A DNA stretch of 64,000 nucleotides from Hydrogenophaga sp. (GTDB lineage Bacteria; Pseudomonadota; Gammaproteobacteria; Burkholderiales; Burkholderiaceae_C): assembly GCA_030653975.1 (NCBI GenBank), contig JAURYH010000028.1, positions 124,001-188,000 of the forward strand, written 5' to 3'. Positions 1 to 8,855 of this stretch are shown one piece after another (the stretch's first letter is position 1; each line of letters begins with the position of its first letter). Below the pieces are notes generated by a model. It made no database searches. It was not told where the DNA came from and saw only the letters and a program-made list of their open reading frames with translations. A program made the translations under genes and the position numbers.

Positions 1-1159
1 TCAGCCGGGTGATGCCGCCTGCGTCGTCGACGGCGGTATCGGGCAGGAAAAAGGCCCCGTCCTGCACACCATCGATGGCGCACAACTGGTGGTTCAGGTA
101 GGCCAGCGAGCTGCGCTTGCCGGCGATATTGATCAGGTCGGCATGCCGGCCGTGCAGAAGAAAACGGCCCGCACCCTGGAGTTCGATGATGTCCGACAGC
201 GGCACCCGGCCCTCCACGTGGCCCTCGCGCGCATAGGTGGTGTCGTTCTCCTGCTCCAGCACGACACCCGGCAGCAGATGCCACACCGGGCCGTCGGTGG
301 TTCGCCGGCAGGCCAGCTGGCCCGACTCTGTCGAGCCGTAGATTTCGTGCACGGGTGCCCCGCTGCGCTGCTCGGCCCGCGCGGCGAGCTCGGTGCCCAG
401 GGGCGCGGTGGCGGACAGGCAGATGTCCAGCGCCGGCCAGGCCAGATTCGACGCCAGCAGGGCCGTGAGGTGGTAGGGCGTGGTCACCAGCATGCGCGGC
501 CGCGGCACGGCTTGCAGCGCGTCCACGACATCCTGCGGGTAGAACGGCTTGCCGCTCCAGAAACTGCAGCCACCGTGCAGCGCGAGCAGAAAGGTGGACT
601 CAAACCCGTAACTGTGTTGCGCCGGCACGGTGCCCACGAGCACCGGCGGGTGATCCCGCAGCCCGAGCCCATCAGCCTCGGCCTGCCCGTTCTGCACCAG
701 CCGGCCCCAGGTCTTGGCGTGCGGCTGCGGCAGACCGGTCGAACCCGAGGTGAACAGGATCGCGACCACACGATCGGCATCCACCACCGGCATCTCCTGC
801 ACCGGTGAGCGCGGCACAACAGCCAGGTCGGGGAAATCGATGCAAGGCAGACCGGCCACGTCGAAGGGACCATCCACCACGCCAAAAGCACCGGGATGGT
901 CCTGCGCCAGCCGCTGCAGGGTTTCCCCCGAGTGCGAGGCCGGTTGCAGACTGGTCCTGCCCGCGAGCACACAGGCGGCAAACAGCACCGCAAAGTGGTA
1001 CCGGTCTTCGCACAGGTTGAGCACCCCCTGGCCCGCTGGCAAAACGCCGGCCACGGCCCGTGCATCGGCCAGGAAGTCGCGCACCGTCACGGGACCCGAA
1101 GGCCGCCAGGCGAGCACATCGTCCAGTCCGTGACGGCTGATCAGTGGCAGCCCGCTCAC
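1..1159 (-). CDS. AMP-dependent ligase of an aryl-polyene-like cluster (partial)
   Basis: The gene runs off the left edge, leaving 386 codons. It reads as an ANL-superfamily adenylating enzyme: the phosphate-binding loop TSGSTG lies near residues 137-142, YGSTES near 272 and the hinge-like segment GRHADLINIAGKRSS near 338. Such enzymes activate a carboxylic acid as acyl-AMP and load it onto CoA or a carrier protein. The GTG start at 1159 is chosen because AAGGAGG sits eight bases upstream; an in-frame ATG at 1222 has no such site. It is the fourth gene of a minus-strand set with two carrier proteins and a ketosynthase, so it probably primes carrier-bound polyene synthesis. The substrate (an aromatic starter in known aryl polyene loci) is inferred. 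Confidence 0.8.
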   Translation of the reverse strand, partial: MSGLPLISRHGLDDVLAWRPSGPVTVRDFLADARAVAGVLPAGQGVLNLCEDRYHFAVLFAACVLAGRTSLQPASHSGETLQRLAQDHPGAFGVVDGPFDVAGLPCIDFPDLAVVPRSPVQEMPVVDADRVVAILFTSGSTGLPQPHAKTWGRLVQNGQAEADGLGLRDHPPVLVGTVPAQHSYGFESTFLLALHGGCSFWSGKPFYPQDVVDALQAVPRPRMLVTTPYHLTALLASNLAWPALDICLSATAPLGTELAARAEQRSGAPVHEIYGSTESGQLACRRTTDGPVWHLLPGVVLEQENDTTYAREGHVEGRVPLSDIIELQGAGRFLLHGRHADLINIAGKRSSLAYLNHQLCAIDGVQDGAFFLPDTAVDDAGGITRL

Positions 1160-1274
1160 TGGACCACCCTCCTTGCTGCGCACTGCGGGGCTGAGCGCCC
1201 TGGGAACGGTCCGGCGGCGCATGCGCCAGCCACCCGAATCCGCCAACGCCCCCTGGCTCGCAAAACGCCCAAGC

Positions 1275-1559
1275 TCATTTGGTGCGCTGGCTGGCGATAT
1301 GGGTCGTCAGCGCCCGCAGGGACGCGTAAATCTTGTCGTTGTTCTCGTTGTCCGAGCGCAGCTGGAAACCGTAGTGCTTGGAAATGACGAGCGAAATTTC
1401 AAGCATGTCGATCGAGTCGAGGCCCAGCCCCTCACCGTACAGCGGATCGTCGGGCTTCACGTCCTGGGGCTGCACGTCCAGGTTGAGGGCCTCCACGATC
1501 AGCGCAGCCACCTCGCTCATGAGGTCTTCGAACGGAACGTTGGCAAAGTTTTCTGACAT
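1275..1559 (-). CDS. Acyl carrier protein (second carrier of the cluster)
   Basis: This is a 94-residue phosphopantetheine-binding protein. The attachment motif GLDSIDMLE places the modified serine at residue 49, with the expected acidic helices on both sides. The motif, together with the following YGFQ..DNE stretch, resembles carrier proteins of aryl polyene and flexirubin clusters. It starts 15 bases after the ketosynthase stop codon in the same direction, so the two are probably co-transcribed and it carries intermediates for that enzyme. The 115 bases between it and the AMP ligase hold no other gene I can support. Confidence 0.88.
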   Translation of the reverse strand: MSENFANVPFEDLMSEVAALIVEALNLDVQPQDVKPDDPLYGEGLGLDSIDMLEISLVISKHYGFQLRSDNENNDKIYASLRALTTHIASQRTK

Positions 1560-1574
1560 GGGATTCCCTGGTAT

Positions 1575-2840
1575 TCAGTGGGTAGGCGTCGGGGCGGCGG
1601 CAAAAACCAGCACGGCATTGCTGCCACCAAACGCAAAGGAGTTGGACAGGGCAGCACGCAAGGGAATCTGGCGGCGGCCTTGATAGACATGATCCACCCC
1701 TTCGCAGGCCGGATCAAGCCGGCCCTCCAGGTGCGCGGTGGGTGGGATTGCCTGCTCGCGCAGCGCCAGCACGGTGGCCAGCGCCTCGATGGCGCCCGCG
1801 GCGCCCATCAGGTGACCATGCATGGATTTGGTGGCGCTCACGGGCAGCGCGGGCGCCAGATCACCAAAGACCTGGCGCAGGGCCGCGATTTCCACCGGGT
1901 CACCCTCCTGGGTCGCGGTGCCATGGGCGTTGACGTAATCGATATCGGCGGGTGTGAGCACGGCATCCGACAACGCGGCCTGCAAGGCACGGGCCTGGCC
2001 CTGTGGGTCGGGGCGCACCAGGTGGCTGCGGTCGCAGCTCGCACCGTAGCCGACGATCTCCCCCTGGATGCGGGCACCCCGCGCCATGGCGTGATCCCAG
2101 TCTTCCAGCACCAGCGCAGCGCCACCTTCACCCAGCACCAGACCTCGGCGATCGGCCGAAAACGGCCGGCAGGCCGAAGGTGCGGTCTGCTCGTCGCCGG
2201 GCGAAATCAGACGCATGGCTTCCCAGGCACGCGCCACACCGTAGGTCTGCGTGCCGTCGGAGCCTCCCGTGATCGCCACCGTCGCCTCACCCGAGCGCAC
2301 GCGCCGGAAGGCCTCACCAATTGCCACCGAAGAAGAAGAGCAGGCCACGGTGTGGCTCATGCTCACACCGCCCAGGCCGAGTTGAATGGAAAGGTGTGCA
2401 TTGACGGCATTGTTCATGCCCATCACCACACTCAGCGGCGACAGGCGCTCACGCCCGTTTTGCCACATGTCTCGGTAGCCTTTCTCGAAGGCCATGATGC
2501 CACCCAGCGCCGTGCCCCAGATGCAGGCCCAGTCATTGCGCTCGTCCAGATCGGCGGGCAATCGCTCCAGTCCGGCGTCTTGCCACGCTTCGAAAGCCGC
2601 GGCCACACCCAGCTGCGCGAAGCGTTCCATCATCGACGCCAGCGGTTTGCCCAGCGCTGCCACAGGGTCAAACCCGGTGCAGCTCACGAACGGCATGGCC
2701 AGGGGCCTGGGCTTGTCATCGGTCTGGAGGTAACGCACCGCCGAACGACCCGCGAGAAGGTGTTCAAAAAAAGAGGCCGCACCATCCCCGTAGGGGCTGA
2801 CCAGACCCAGCCCCGTGATGGCCACACGGCGCCGGGTCAT
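1575..2840 (-). CDS. Beta-ketoacyl-ACP synthase (FabF-like)
   Basis: This 421-residue protein is a full-length elongating ketosynthase. The active-site cysteine is in VACSSSS (near 165), the first catalytic histidine in NAHGTATQEGD (near 305) and the second in GHLMGAAG (near 341), so the Cys-His-His triad is intact and it is not a chain-length-factor paralogue. It catalyses decarboxylative condensation of malonyl-ACP with an acyl chain. Its ATG overlaps the stop of the upstream carrier protein (ATGA type), which indicates translational coupling. Flanking carrier proteins on both sides point to a secondary-metabolite or specialised fatty acid role rather than housekeeping fabF. Confidence 0.9.
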   Translation of the reverse strand: MTRRRVAITGLGLVSPYGDGAASFFEHLLAGRSAVRYLQTDDKPRPLAMPFVSCTGFDPVAALGKPLASMMERFAQLGVAAAFEAWQDAGLERLPADLDERNDWACIWGTALGGIMAFEKGYRDMWQNGRERLSPLSVVMGMNNAVNAHLSIQLGLGGVSMSHTVACSSSSVAIGEAFRRVRSGEATVAITGGSDGTQTYGVARAWEAMRLISPGDEQTAPSACRPFSADRRGLVLGEGGAALVLEDWDHAMARGARIQGEIVGYGASCDRSHLVRPDPQGQARALQAALSDAVLTPADIDYVNAHGTATQEGDPVEIAALRQVFGDLAPALPVSATKSMHGHLMGAAGAIEALATVLALREQAIPPTAHLEGRLDPACEGVDHVYQGRRQIPLRAALSNSFAFGGSNAVLVFAAAPTPTH

Positions 2841-3091
2841 GATGCGGCGACTTTGGCTGCGCGCAGGGAGTCGATCAGGGTCACCATCTCGCCGACAGTC
2901 TTCGGGATAACCACACGGGAGTCGATGGAAATACCCAGGCGGTCTTCCGCCTCGAACATCAGCTCGGCGAGCATCAGCGAATCAACACCCAGGTCAGCGA
3001 GCAACGCACCAGGAACCACCGCCTCGGGCGCTGCGCCCAGGCGATCATGGAGAAATTGGCGAATCAGTTCGGTCGATTGCATGGCATACAT
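2837..3091 (-). CDS. Acyl carrier protein (first carrier of the cluster)
   Basis: An 84-residue carrier protein with LGVDSLMLAEL; the serine for the phosphopantetheine arm is residue 38. It is the first visible gene of the minus-strand cluster and overlaps the ketosynthase start by four bases. An ATG three codons in (3082) is an alternative start; neither has a clear ribosome binding site. On the minus strand an extended TGTACAAT near 3215-3222 could be a -10 element, but I see no convincing -35 hexamer. Two distinct carrier proteins beside one ketosynthase is a layout seen in aryl polyene loci. Confidence 0.85.
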   Translation of the reverse strand: MYAMQSTELIRQFLHDRLGAAPEAVVPGALLADLGVDSLMLAELMFEAEDRLGISIDSRVVIPKTVGEMVTLIDSLRAAKVAAS

Positions 3092-3262
3092 TCAATGGCT
3101 GGCTGTCTTGCTCGACCCCGACACCCGGTAACGAATGCCCAGCAGGTCCGGAGGGTCGGCGAGGAGCCTCAACCCGGGCACAGACCGCCGATCAGCGCGG
3201 AATTTTCAGTGATTTGATTGTACAGCCGGCACAATGCGGGCTGCCCTTCACCCGTCCCCACC

Positions 3263-3994
3263 ATGACCCTTCCTCAGCGAGACACCGCACGCCCGCAAGC
3301 ACCGTTTGTTGCCATGCCCACCTCCGAAATCACGCCCTGTCCTGCCGGGACATCGGGATGGCTGGGCAGGCTCGGGCGGCGCTTTGTCATTTACTGGCCA
3401 CTCAAGGGATTTGGCACCACGACCTTCATGGCGCTGTTTTTCTGGAGCTATTTCTGGATCCTGGAGCACCCGCGCAGCGTGGCCGTGGTCATGCCCGAAA
3501 TCTGGCTGGACCGCTGGATCGGTTTCGTGCCGTCCGCGTTTCCGATCTACGTGTCGCTCTGGCTCTACGTCTCCCTGCCTCCCGCGGTGATGGGCAATCT
3601 GCGTGCCCTGGTGTGGTTTGGCGTCTGGGTGGGGGCCATGTGCCTGTTCTGCCTGGCGCTGTTCTGGTGGTTTCCGACCCAGACACCCCTGGTCGACATG
3701 GACTGGAGCCTCTACCCCGGCCTGGCCGTGGTCAAGGGGGTGGACGCGGCCGGCAACGCCTGCCCTTCGCTGCATGTGGCTTCGGCGGTGTTCAGCCTGT
3801 GCTGGCTGCACCGCATCCTGGCCCAGCTGCGCGCCCCCCGGGTGCTGCAGTGGCTCTCCGCCGTGCAATGTGTGGCCATCGTCTGGTCGACCATGGCCAC
3901 CCTGCAGCATGTCGCCCTCGACGTGTTTGCGGGTGTCGTGGTGGGACTGGCCTTCGCGGCCGCCTCGCTGGCCCACGTGAAGAACACCGCCTGA
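3263..3994 (+). CDS. PAP2-family membrane phosphatase/phosphotransferase
   Basis: A 243-residue polytopic protein with about six hydrophobic segments. The PAP2 signature is clear: CPSLHVAS (near residues 168-175) supplies the conserved His, and LQHVALDVFAG (near 212-222) supplies the second His and Asp. Family members dephosphorylate or exchange lipid phosphates in the membrane; spacing and the HxxxD pattern resemble the inositolphosphotransferase branch. ATG 3263 is preferred over an in-frame TTG at 3218; an ATG at 3314 is also possible. It is divergent from the carrier-protein cluster and ends 13 bases from the convergent DUF599 gene. Substrate unknown. Confidence 0.8.
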   Translation: MTLPQRDTARPQAPFVAMPTSEITPCPAGTSGWLGRLGRRFVIYWPLKGFGTTTFMALFFWSYFWILEHPRSVAVVMPEIWLDRWIGFVPSAFPIYVSLWLYVSLPPAVMGNLRALVWFGVWVGAMCLFCLALFWWFPTQTPLVDMDWSLYPGLAVVKGVDAAGNACPSLHVASAVFSLCWLHRILAQLRAPRVLQWLSAVQCVAIVWSTMATLQHVALDVFAGVVVGLAFAAASLAHVKNTA

Positions 3995-4007
3995 ACCTGC
4001 TCAGCAG

Positions 4008-4703
4008 TCAGTCACGGAGGACGCGCAAGACGTCCGAGTGGAATTCGCGGCTGTACAGGATCGCCACCACCGTCAGCGTGCCCAGGACCATCGCCAGCGG
4101 CGAAACGAACCAGGCCAGCGCGGCAAACGAAAAATAGTAGGCACGCAAGCCGTCGTTGAAGGTTTCAGCCGCTGCGCCCACCATCGCAGCCGCCCGGTCG
4201 GCGTACTGGTCGCGGTCGAACTTGCCCGATTCAAAGTCCTCGGGCGGCGGCATGGCGCCGATCACCAGCGCGACAAAGGTGTACTGGCGCATGCACCAGG
4301 AAAAGCGGAAAAACGCGTAAACGAAGATCGCCACCAGCACCAGGATCTTGAACTCGAAGACGATCAGCGACGTGGTCTGTGCAAAAGGGATCTCGCTCAT
4401 CAGCTCGGAGGCCTTGTCCGTGGTGCCCAGCAGGGCAAACAGACCACCAATCACCAGAATCGAGGTGGACGAGAAAAAAGCCGGGGTGTTGGACAGCGTC
4501 TGCGTGATCAGGCCATCGAGCATGCGCGGGTCGCGCATCGCCGCCTGGCGCATCCAGTAGGCCCGGTAGCGGTTGGTGGTCACCAGCAGCGAGGAGCGGC
4601 GGCGACCCCAGAAGCTGGCGAACCAGGCGTAGCCCACCCACAAGGCAAAAAAGCAGACCAGTGCCAGCCAGTCTGCCCAGGGGAGGATGTCGATGATCTT
4701 CAT
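4008..4703 (-). CDS. DUF599 family membrane protein
   Basis: A 231-residue protein with four to five hydrophobic segments (near residues 10-30, 78-95, 112-135, 185-220) and a soluble stretch containing RRRSSLLVTTNRYR after the first segment. The composition and length match the DUF599 family, whose function is not established. It converges on the PAP2 gene with a 13-base gap and lies about 40 bases downstream of the flavodoxin-like gene in the same direction, so it may be read from that transcript. Confidence 0.78.
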   Translation of the reverse strand: MKIIDILPWADWLALVCFFALWVGYAWFASFWGRRRSSLLVTTNRYRAYWMRQAAMRDPRMLDGLITQTLSNTPAFFSSTSILVIGGLFALLGTTDKASELMSEIPFAQTTSLIVFEFKILVLVAIFVYAFFRFSWCMRQYTFVALVIGAMPPPEDFESGKFDRDQYADRAAAMVGAAAETFNDGLRAYYFSFAALAWFVSPLAMVLGTLTVVAILYSREFHSDVLRVLRD

Positions 4704-4742
4704 CCGGCGGATGTTAGCCGCACGAAGCCGCCAACCGGCCGG

Positions 4743-5297
4743 TCAGCCCTTGAATTTTGCCGCCACCCCGGCGACGCGTTCCCCGAACAGGCGCGCGGTT
4801 TCCAGATCGCCCGGCAGCATCTCGTGGGCGCCGGCATCCGACGGACTCTGCGCCATGGCACCGCTGTACGAACCCACGTAGTTGACGTCGTTGCGCTGTG
4901 CGGCCTTGCTGTTGCTGGGCAGGATGCCCATGCCCACCCAGATGCCCCCGTGCTGCATGGCCAGGGTGAACAGGTAGTGCAGCGTGGACAGCTTGTCGCC
5001 GTTCATGGTGGCGCTGTTGGTGAAGCCGGCAAAGACCTTGTCTTTCCACTGCTGGGTGAACCAGGGCTTGCTCGACGCGTCGGCGAACTTCTTGAACTGC
5101 CAGCTCACGCTGCCCATGTAGGTCGGCGAGCCCATGATGATCGCGTCCGCCGCGGCCAGCGTTTCCCAGCCGCCCTCGGGCAGGTTGCCGTCGGCATCGA
5201 TCGCGACCAGCTCGGCGCCTGCGCCGCTGGCCACCGATTGCGCCATGCGCTGGGTGTGACCGTAACCCGAGTGGTAAATCACAACAATGTTGACCAT
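4743..5297 (-). CDS. Flavodoxin-family NAD(P)H:quinone oxidoreductase-like protein
   Basis: A 184-residue protein with an N-terminal flavodoxin fold: VVIYHSGYGHTQRMA (residues 5-19) forms the FMN phosphate loop, and GSPTYMGSVSWQFKKF (near 56-71) is the second FMN-contacting loop seen in WrbA-like proteins. Such enzymes reduce quinones by two electrons, limiting redox cycling. It sits 59 bases downstream of a DoxX protein and a pirin, all on the minus strand, a grouping that fits a quinone or electrophile stress response. It is slightly shorter than typical WrbA, so I do not assign that symbol. Confidence 0.82.
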   Translation of the reverse strand: MVNIVVIYHSGYGHTQRMAQSVASGAGAELVAIDADGNLPEGGWETLAAADAIIMGSPTYMGSVSWQFKKFADASSKPWFTQQWKDKVFAGFTNSATMNGDKLSTLHYLFTLAMQHGGIWVGMGILPSNSKAAQRNDVNYVGSYSGAMAQSPSDAGAHEMLPGDLETARLFGERVAGVAAKFKG

Positions 5298-5356
5298 TGG
5301 AAAACTTTCAGAAAAGCGCCGCTGCGCGGGGTGGAAACGAAGGACCCAGAGAGCGC

Positions 5357-5764
5357 TCAGGCCTGACGGCGTGCGTCCAGACTGAAGGCACCGGCACCGA
5401 AAGCCGCGAGCGCCAGCAGGCCGCCGGTCACACCGATGTTCTTCATGAACAGCAGTTGCTGCATCATTTGCTGCTCGGCCGGCATGGCCCAGTAGTTGTG
5501 GAAAAAGAACGATGCGCCCAGTGTGAACAGCGCCAGAGCCAGGGCAGCCCAGCGTGTGCCGAAGCCGACGATCAGGGCCAGGCCACCCAGCACCTCCACC
5601 GCAATGGCCACCGCGGCGCCCAGCGCGGGCAGCGGCAGGCCCACCGATGCGATGTAACCGACCGTACCGGCAAAACCGGTGATCTTGCCGATGCCGGCGG
5701 GCAGGAACAGGGCCGCCAGCAACAGGCGGGACAACAGGGCGAGGGGGTTTTGCAGGGTGTTCAT
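5357..5764 (-). CDS. DoxX family membrane protein
   Basis: A 135-residue protein with four predicted membrane helices (near residues 8-28, 45-65, 70-90, 108-128). The pattern LLSRLLLAALFLPAGIGKITGF at the N terminus and GL..PALGAAVAIAVEVLGG fits the DoxX family of small membrane proteins. The ATG at 5764 opens the family-like sequence; reading further upstream adds a 40-residue low-quality extension overlapping the pirin gene and is rejected. It lies between pirin and a flavodoxin-like reductase, a neighbourhood often associated with oxidative or thiol stress. Biochemical role not known. Confidence 0.82.
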   Translation of the reverse strand: MNTLQNPLALLSRLLLAALFLPAGIGKITGFAGTVGYIASVGLPLPALGAAVAIAVEVLGGLALIVGFGTRWAALALALFTLGASFFFHNYWAMPAEQQMMQQLLFMKNIGVTGGLLALAAFGAGAFSLDARRQA

Positions 5765-5816
5765 GGAAATGGCCTGGGGTTCAAGTTGGGGGTGGGTCAA
5801 AAAAATCGTCTGTCCA

Positions 5817-6518
5817 TCAGGACACGAGGTCGAACACCAGCACCTCGGCGTCTTCGCCGCGGGCCAGGCTGACGTGGTCGGCATCGGCGATCACCGCCGC
5901 GTCGCCCGCCTGCAGGCGCTGGCCGTTCACGTCGAGCGCCCCGCGCACCAGGTGCACATAGGCCTTGCGCTTCGGGTCCAGCGTCAGCCCGGCGCTTTCG
6001 CTGCCGTTGAAGAGACCGGCGTACAAGGCCGCGTCGGCGTGGATGCTGACCGAACCGTCCGCTCCGTCGGGCGAAGCCACCAGGCGCAGCTGGCCGCGCT
6101 TTTCAGCCTCGGCAAAGCTCTTCTGCTCGTAGCCGGGATCGATGCCCTTCACATTCGGCTCGATCCAGATCTGCAGAAAGTGCGTGGTCTGGTCGGGTGC
6201 GTGGTTGAACTCGCTGTGGCGCACGCCGCTGCCCGCGCTCATGCGCTGCACGTCGCCGGGCGGAATGCCCTTGACGTTGCCCATGCTGTCCTTGTGCGCC
6301 AGGTTGCCTTCAAGCACGTAGCTGATGATCTCCATGTCACGGTGGCCGTGGGTGCCGAAGCCGGTGCCCGGTGCGATGCGGTCTTCGTTGATCACGCGCA
6401 GGTTGCCCCAGCCCATCCAGGCGGGGTCGAAGTACTCGGCGAACGAAAAGGAGTGGAAGCTCTTGAGCCAGCCGTGGTCGGCGTAGCCACGGGCTTCCGA
6501 ACGTCGAATCTGCATCAT
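5817..6518 (-). CDS. Pirin family protein (bicupin)
   Basis: A 233-residue two-cupin protein. The metal ligands of pirins are visible: GTHGHRDMEIISYVLEG gives two histidines near residues 57-59, and SGVRHSEFNH gives the His and Glu pair near 102-104. Bacterial pirins include quercetin 2,3-dioxygenases and redox-related proteins. Two adjacent ATG codons (6518, 6515) follow AGGA with suitable spacing. It heads the minus-strand pirin, DoxX, flavodoxin set and faces a LysR regulator across 153 bases that contain a palindrome. Confidence 0.88.
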   Translation of the reverse strand: MMQIRRSEARGYADHGWLKSFHSFSFAEYFDPAWMGWGNLRVINEDRIAPGTGFGTHGHRDMEIISYVLEGNLAHKDSMGNVKGIPPGDVQRMSAGSGVRHSEFNHAPDQTTHFLQIWIEPNVKGIDPGYEQKSFAEAEKRGQLRLVASPDGADGSVSIHADAALYAGLFNGSESAGLTLDPKRKAYVHLVRGALDVNGQRLQAGDAAVIADADHVSLARGEDAEVLVFDLVS

Positions 6519-6641
6519 GGTGTTGTCCTTTCCTGGGGGTGGGGCCTGCACGCCACCGGCTTGGTCTGGTGCTGGCATGGGTTGAATTGTGGGCGTCACA
6601 CCCCCGTCTCGTGTTTGTACGATTTTGATGGCATCATTCAA

Positions 6642-6651
6642 TTCAATTGAA
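6642..6651. promoter_or_regulatory. Palindromic candidate LysR operator
   Basis: TTCAATTGAA is a perfect 10-base palindrome inside a local AT-rich stretch, 20 bases before the LysR start codon and about 125 bases before pirin. LysR regulators usually bind an interrupted dyad near their own promoter and activate the divergent gene. Position and symmetry fit, but no second copy was identified, so this is a candidate only. Confidence 0.4.
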
Positions 6652-6671
6652 CAATCAAACGCCCGGCCACC

Positions 6672-7619
6672 ATGTCCAGCCCCACCCCCCGCGCCGCCCT
6701 TTCCCCTGAGAACCTGGGTCTTCTGGAGGCCGTCGCGCGGCTCGGCAGCATGGCCGCCGCCGCGCGCGAACTGGGCATGGTGCCCAGCGCCCTGACCTAC
6801 CGCATCCGCCAGATCGAGGACGCGCTCGACGTGCTGCTGTTCGACCGCAGCGCGCGCCGCGCCCAGCTCACGCCCGCCGGCGCGGAGTTGCTGCGCTGCG
6901 GGCAGTACCTGCTGAACGAGCTTGACGCGGTGGCCCAGCGCGTCAAGCGCGTGGCCACCGGCTGGGAGCCGCAGATCACCATCGCGGCCGACGCGATCAT
7001 TGCCCGCGCGACCCTGTTCGAGCTGTGCGAGGCTTTTTACGCCGAAGGCGCTCCCACGCGCCTGAAGCTGCGCGCCGAAACGCTTTCGGGCACGCTCGAA
7101 GCCCTGCAAAGCGGCCAGGCCGATCTGGCGCTCGGCGTGCCCAGCGAAATGGCGCAACCCGAAATCCAGACCGCGCCGCTGGGCAGCGTGCCGTTCGTCT
7201 ACGCGGTGGCGCCTCACCATCCGCTGGCGGCGACCACCCACAGCCTGTGTGACGAAGAGCTGCGCGTGCACCGCGCCGTGGCCGTGGCCGACAGCACCCA
7301 GCGCGGCAGCGGTGTGACCTACAACCTGCTGCCCGGGCAGGACGTGCTCACCGTGCCGACCATGCAGCACAAGCTGGAAGCGCAACTGCGCGGTCTGGGT
7401 GCGGGCTTCCTGCCGCAAACGCTGGCACAACCCTTCATCAACGCCGGGCGCCTGATCGTGAAGACCGTGCAGCGCCCCAACCGCAGCATCCGCGTGGCCT
7501 ACGCGTGGCGCCAGCCGCGCAGTGCGGGCGACACCGGGCGCGCGCTGCGCTGGTGGCTGGAGCGCCTGCAGCACCCCACCACCCGCGCCGCCCTGCTCCA
7601 CAACCACCACCAGATTTGA
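6672..7619 (+). CDS. LysR-family transcriptional regulator
   Basis: A 315-residue LysR protein. The winged helix-turn-helix covers residues 10-70 with GSMAAAARELGMVPSALTYR as the recognition region and LFDRSARRAQLTPAG after it; the effector domain follows from about 95 to 300. It is transcribed away from pirin, DoxX and the flavodoxin-like gene, so these are the likely targets, possibly in response to quinones or oxidants. The effector is not predictable from sequence alone. A run of histidines ends the protein (LLHNHHQI). Confidence 0.88.
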   Translation: MSSPTPRAALSPENLGLLEAVARLGSMAAAARELGMVPSALTYRIRQIEDALDVLLFDRSARRAQLTPAGAELLRCGQYLLNELDAVAQRVKRVATGWEPQITIAADAIIARATLFELCEAFYAEGAPTRLKLRAETLSGTLEALQSGQADLALGVPSEMAQPEIQTAPLGSVPFVYAVAPHHPLAATTHSLCDEELRVHRAVAVADSTQRGSGVTYNLLPGQDVLTVPTMQHKLEAQLRGLGAGFLPQTLAQPFINAGRLIVKTVQRPNRSIRVAYAWRQPRSAGDTGRALRWWLERLQHPTTRAALLHNHHQI

Positions 7620-7695
7620 TGCAGCCGGGGCTCACGCCAACATGCAGGCTGCTACAGTCAACCTCAACCGTCCCGCAACACAGGTGCCCCGAGAC

Positions 7696-8835
7696 ATGAC
7701 CACCAGCAAAAAAACCCGCACCCCGTCCGCAGCCGTCCCGCGCAAGCCGGCCCGCACCACCCAACCCAGGAAACCGACCCCGCTGCACATCGCGGTGGTG
7801 GGCGCCGGCATGGCCGGTGTGGCCTGCGCGCGCACGCTGCTGCAGGCGGGTCACCGCGTCACCCTGTTTGAAAAGAGCCGCGGCTTCGGTGGCCGCATGT
7901 CCACCCGCCGCAGCGAATTCGGCGGCTTCGACCACGGTGCGCAGTACTTCACGGTGCGCGACAAGCGTTTCGCCCAGGCCCTGCTGACGGCCCAGTCCGT
8001 GGTGCGCCCCTGGAGTGCGAACACGGTGCGCGTGCTCGACGAATTCGGACACGTGCTGGCCAGTTCCCCGCCGCCGTCCGAACCGCATTTCGTGGCCACA
8101 CCCGGCATGAGCGGCCTGGTTGAGCACTGGGTCCAGCCGCTGGCCCACCCCGAACTCTTCGGCGACCTGCCCGCGCGCACGCTCACCGAGACCCGTGTCA
8201 CCCACATCGAACGCGACGTGCTGCACCCCGAACAGTGGCAGCTGCGCACCGAAGACGTCGAAGGCGGCCAGCACGTGCTCGGTGGCTTCGACCGCGTGGT
8301 GCTCGCCATTCCGCACCTGCAGGCACACGACCTGTTGCTGGTCTCCGGTCACTCGCCCGAACTGCGCCAGTCCCTCGCCCCCGTGCAGGTGGCCCCCTGC
8401 TGGACGCTCATGGTCGCCTACCCCCAGGCCATGCAGCCCGGCCTGCCGCACATCGGTCCGCAGTGGAACGCCGCGCGCAGCATCCACCACCGCATCAGCT
8501 GGCTCGCGCGCGAAAACAGCAAGCCGAGGCGCGAGCCCATCGAGCGCTGGACCATCCAGGCCAGCCCCGAGTGGTCGGCCAAACACCTGGAAGACGATAC
8601 CGAGCGCGTCAAGGCCAAGCTGCTCAAGGGTTTTGCCGAAATCACCGGCATCCGCGCCACCCCCACCCACGCCGTGGTGCACCGCTGGCGCTTCGCGCAG
8701 ACGCAGCAGCCGCTGGGCCGGCCCTACGTGTACGACAAGTCGCTTGGCATCGGTCTGTGCGGCGACTGGTGCCTGGGCCACCGCGTGGAAGACGCCTTCG
8801 TCTCCGGGCTCGAACTCGCTCTAGCCATGGTGTGA
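7696..8835 (+). CDS. FAD-dependent amine-oxidase-like oxidoreductase
   Basis: A 379-residue flavoprotein with the dinucleotide-binding motif [19 protein letters not shown] (near 36-54), then [14 protein letters not shown] and [14 protein letters not shown], typical of renalase-like NAD/FAD oxidoreductases. A second FAD contact, [18 protein letters not shown], is at the C terminus. The start at 7696 gives a basic leader before the Rossmann fold; ATG 7642 in the same frame is possible and neither has a strong ribosome binding site. It follows the LysR gene by 76 bases and precedes gluQ by 20. Substrate unknown. Confidence 0.8.
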   Translation: MTTSKKTRTPSAAVPRKPARTTQPRKPTPLHIAVVGAGMAGVACARTLLQAGHRVTLFEKSRGFGGRMSTRRSEFGGFDHGAQYFTVRDKRFAQALLTAQSVVRPWSANTVRVLDEFGHVLASSPPPSEPHFVATPGMSGLVEHWVQPLAHPELFGDLPARTLTETRVTHIERDVLHPEQWQLRTEDVEGGQHVLGGFDRVVLAIPHLQAHDLLLVSGHSPELRQSLAPVQVAPCWTLMVAYPQAMQPGLPHIGPQWNAARSIHHRISWLARENSKPRREPIERWTIQASPEWSAKHLEDDTERVKAKLLKGFAEITGIRATPTHAVVHRWRFAQTQQPLGRPYVYDKSLGIGLCGDWCLGHRVEDAFVSGLELALAMV

Positions 8836-8855
8836 ACGTCGCGGGTGAAAAGCCC

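Noticed and set aside
1159-1222. ATG 1222 as the start of the AMP ligase
   Set aside because: In frame but lacking a ribosome binding site; GTG 1159 has AAGGAGG at ideal distance and gives a family-like N terminus.
3218-3262. TTG 3218 as the start of the PAP2 gene
   Set aside because: No ribosome binding site and the added residues are not hydrophobic or family-like; ATG 3263 is more natural.
5817-7610. A nearly 600-codon open frame on the minus strand running through the LysR gene into pirin
   Set aside because: Only its last 233 codons (pirin) look like protein; the rest is antisense to LysR and arises from high GC content with few stop codons.
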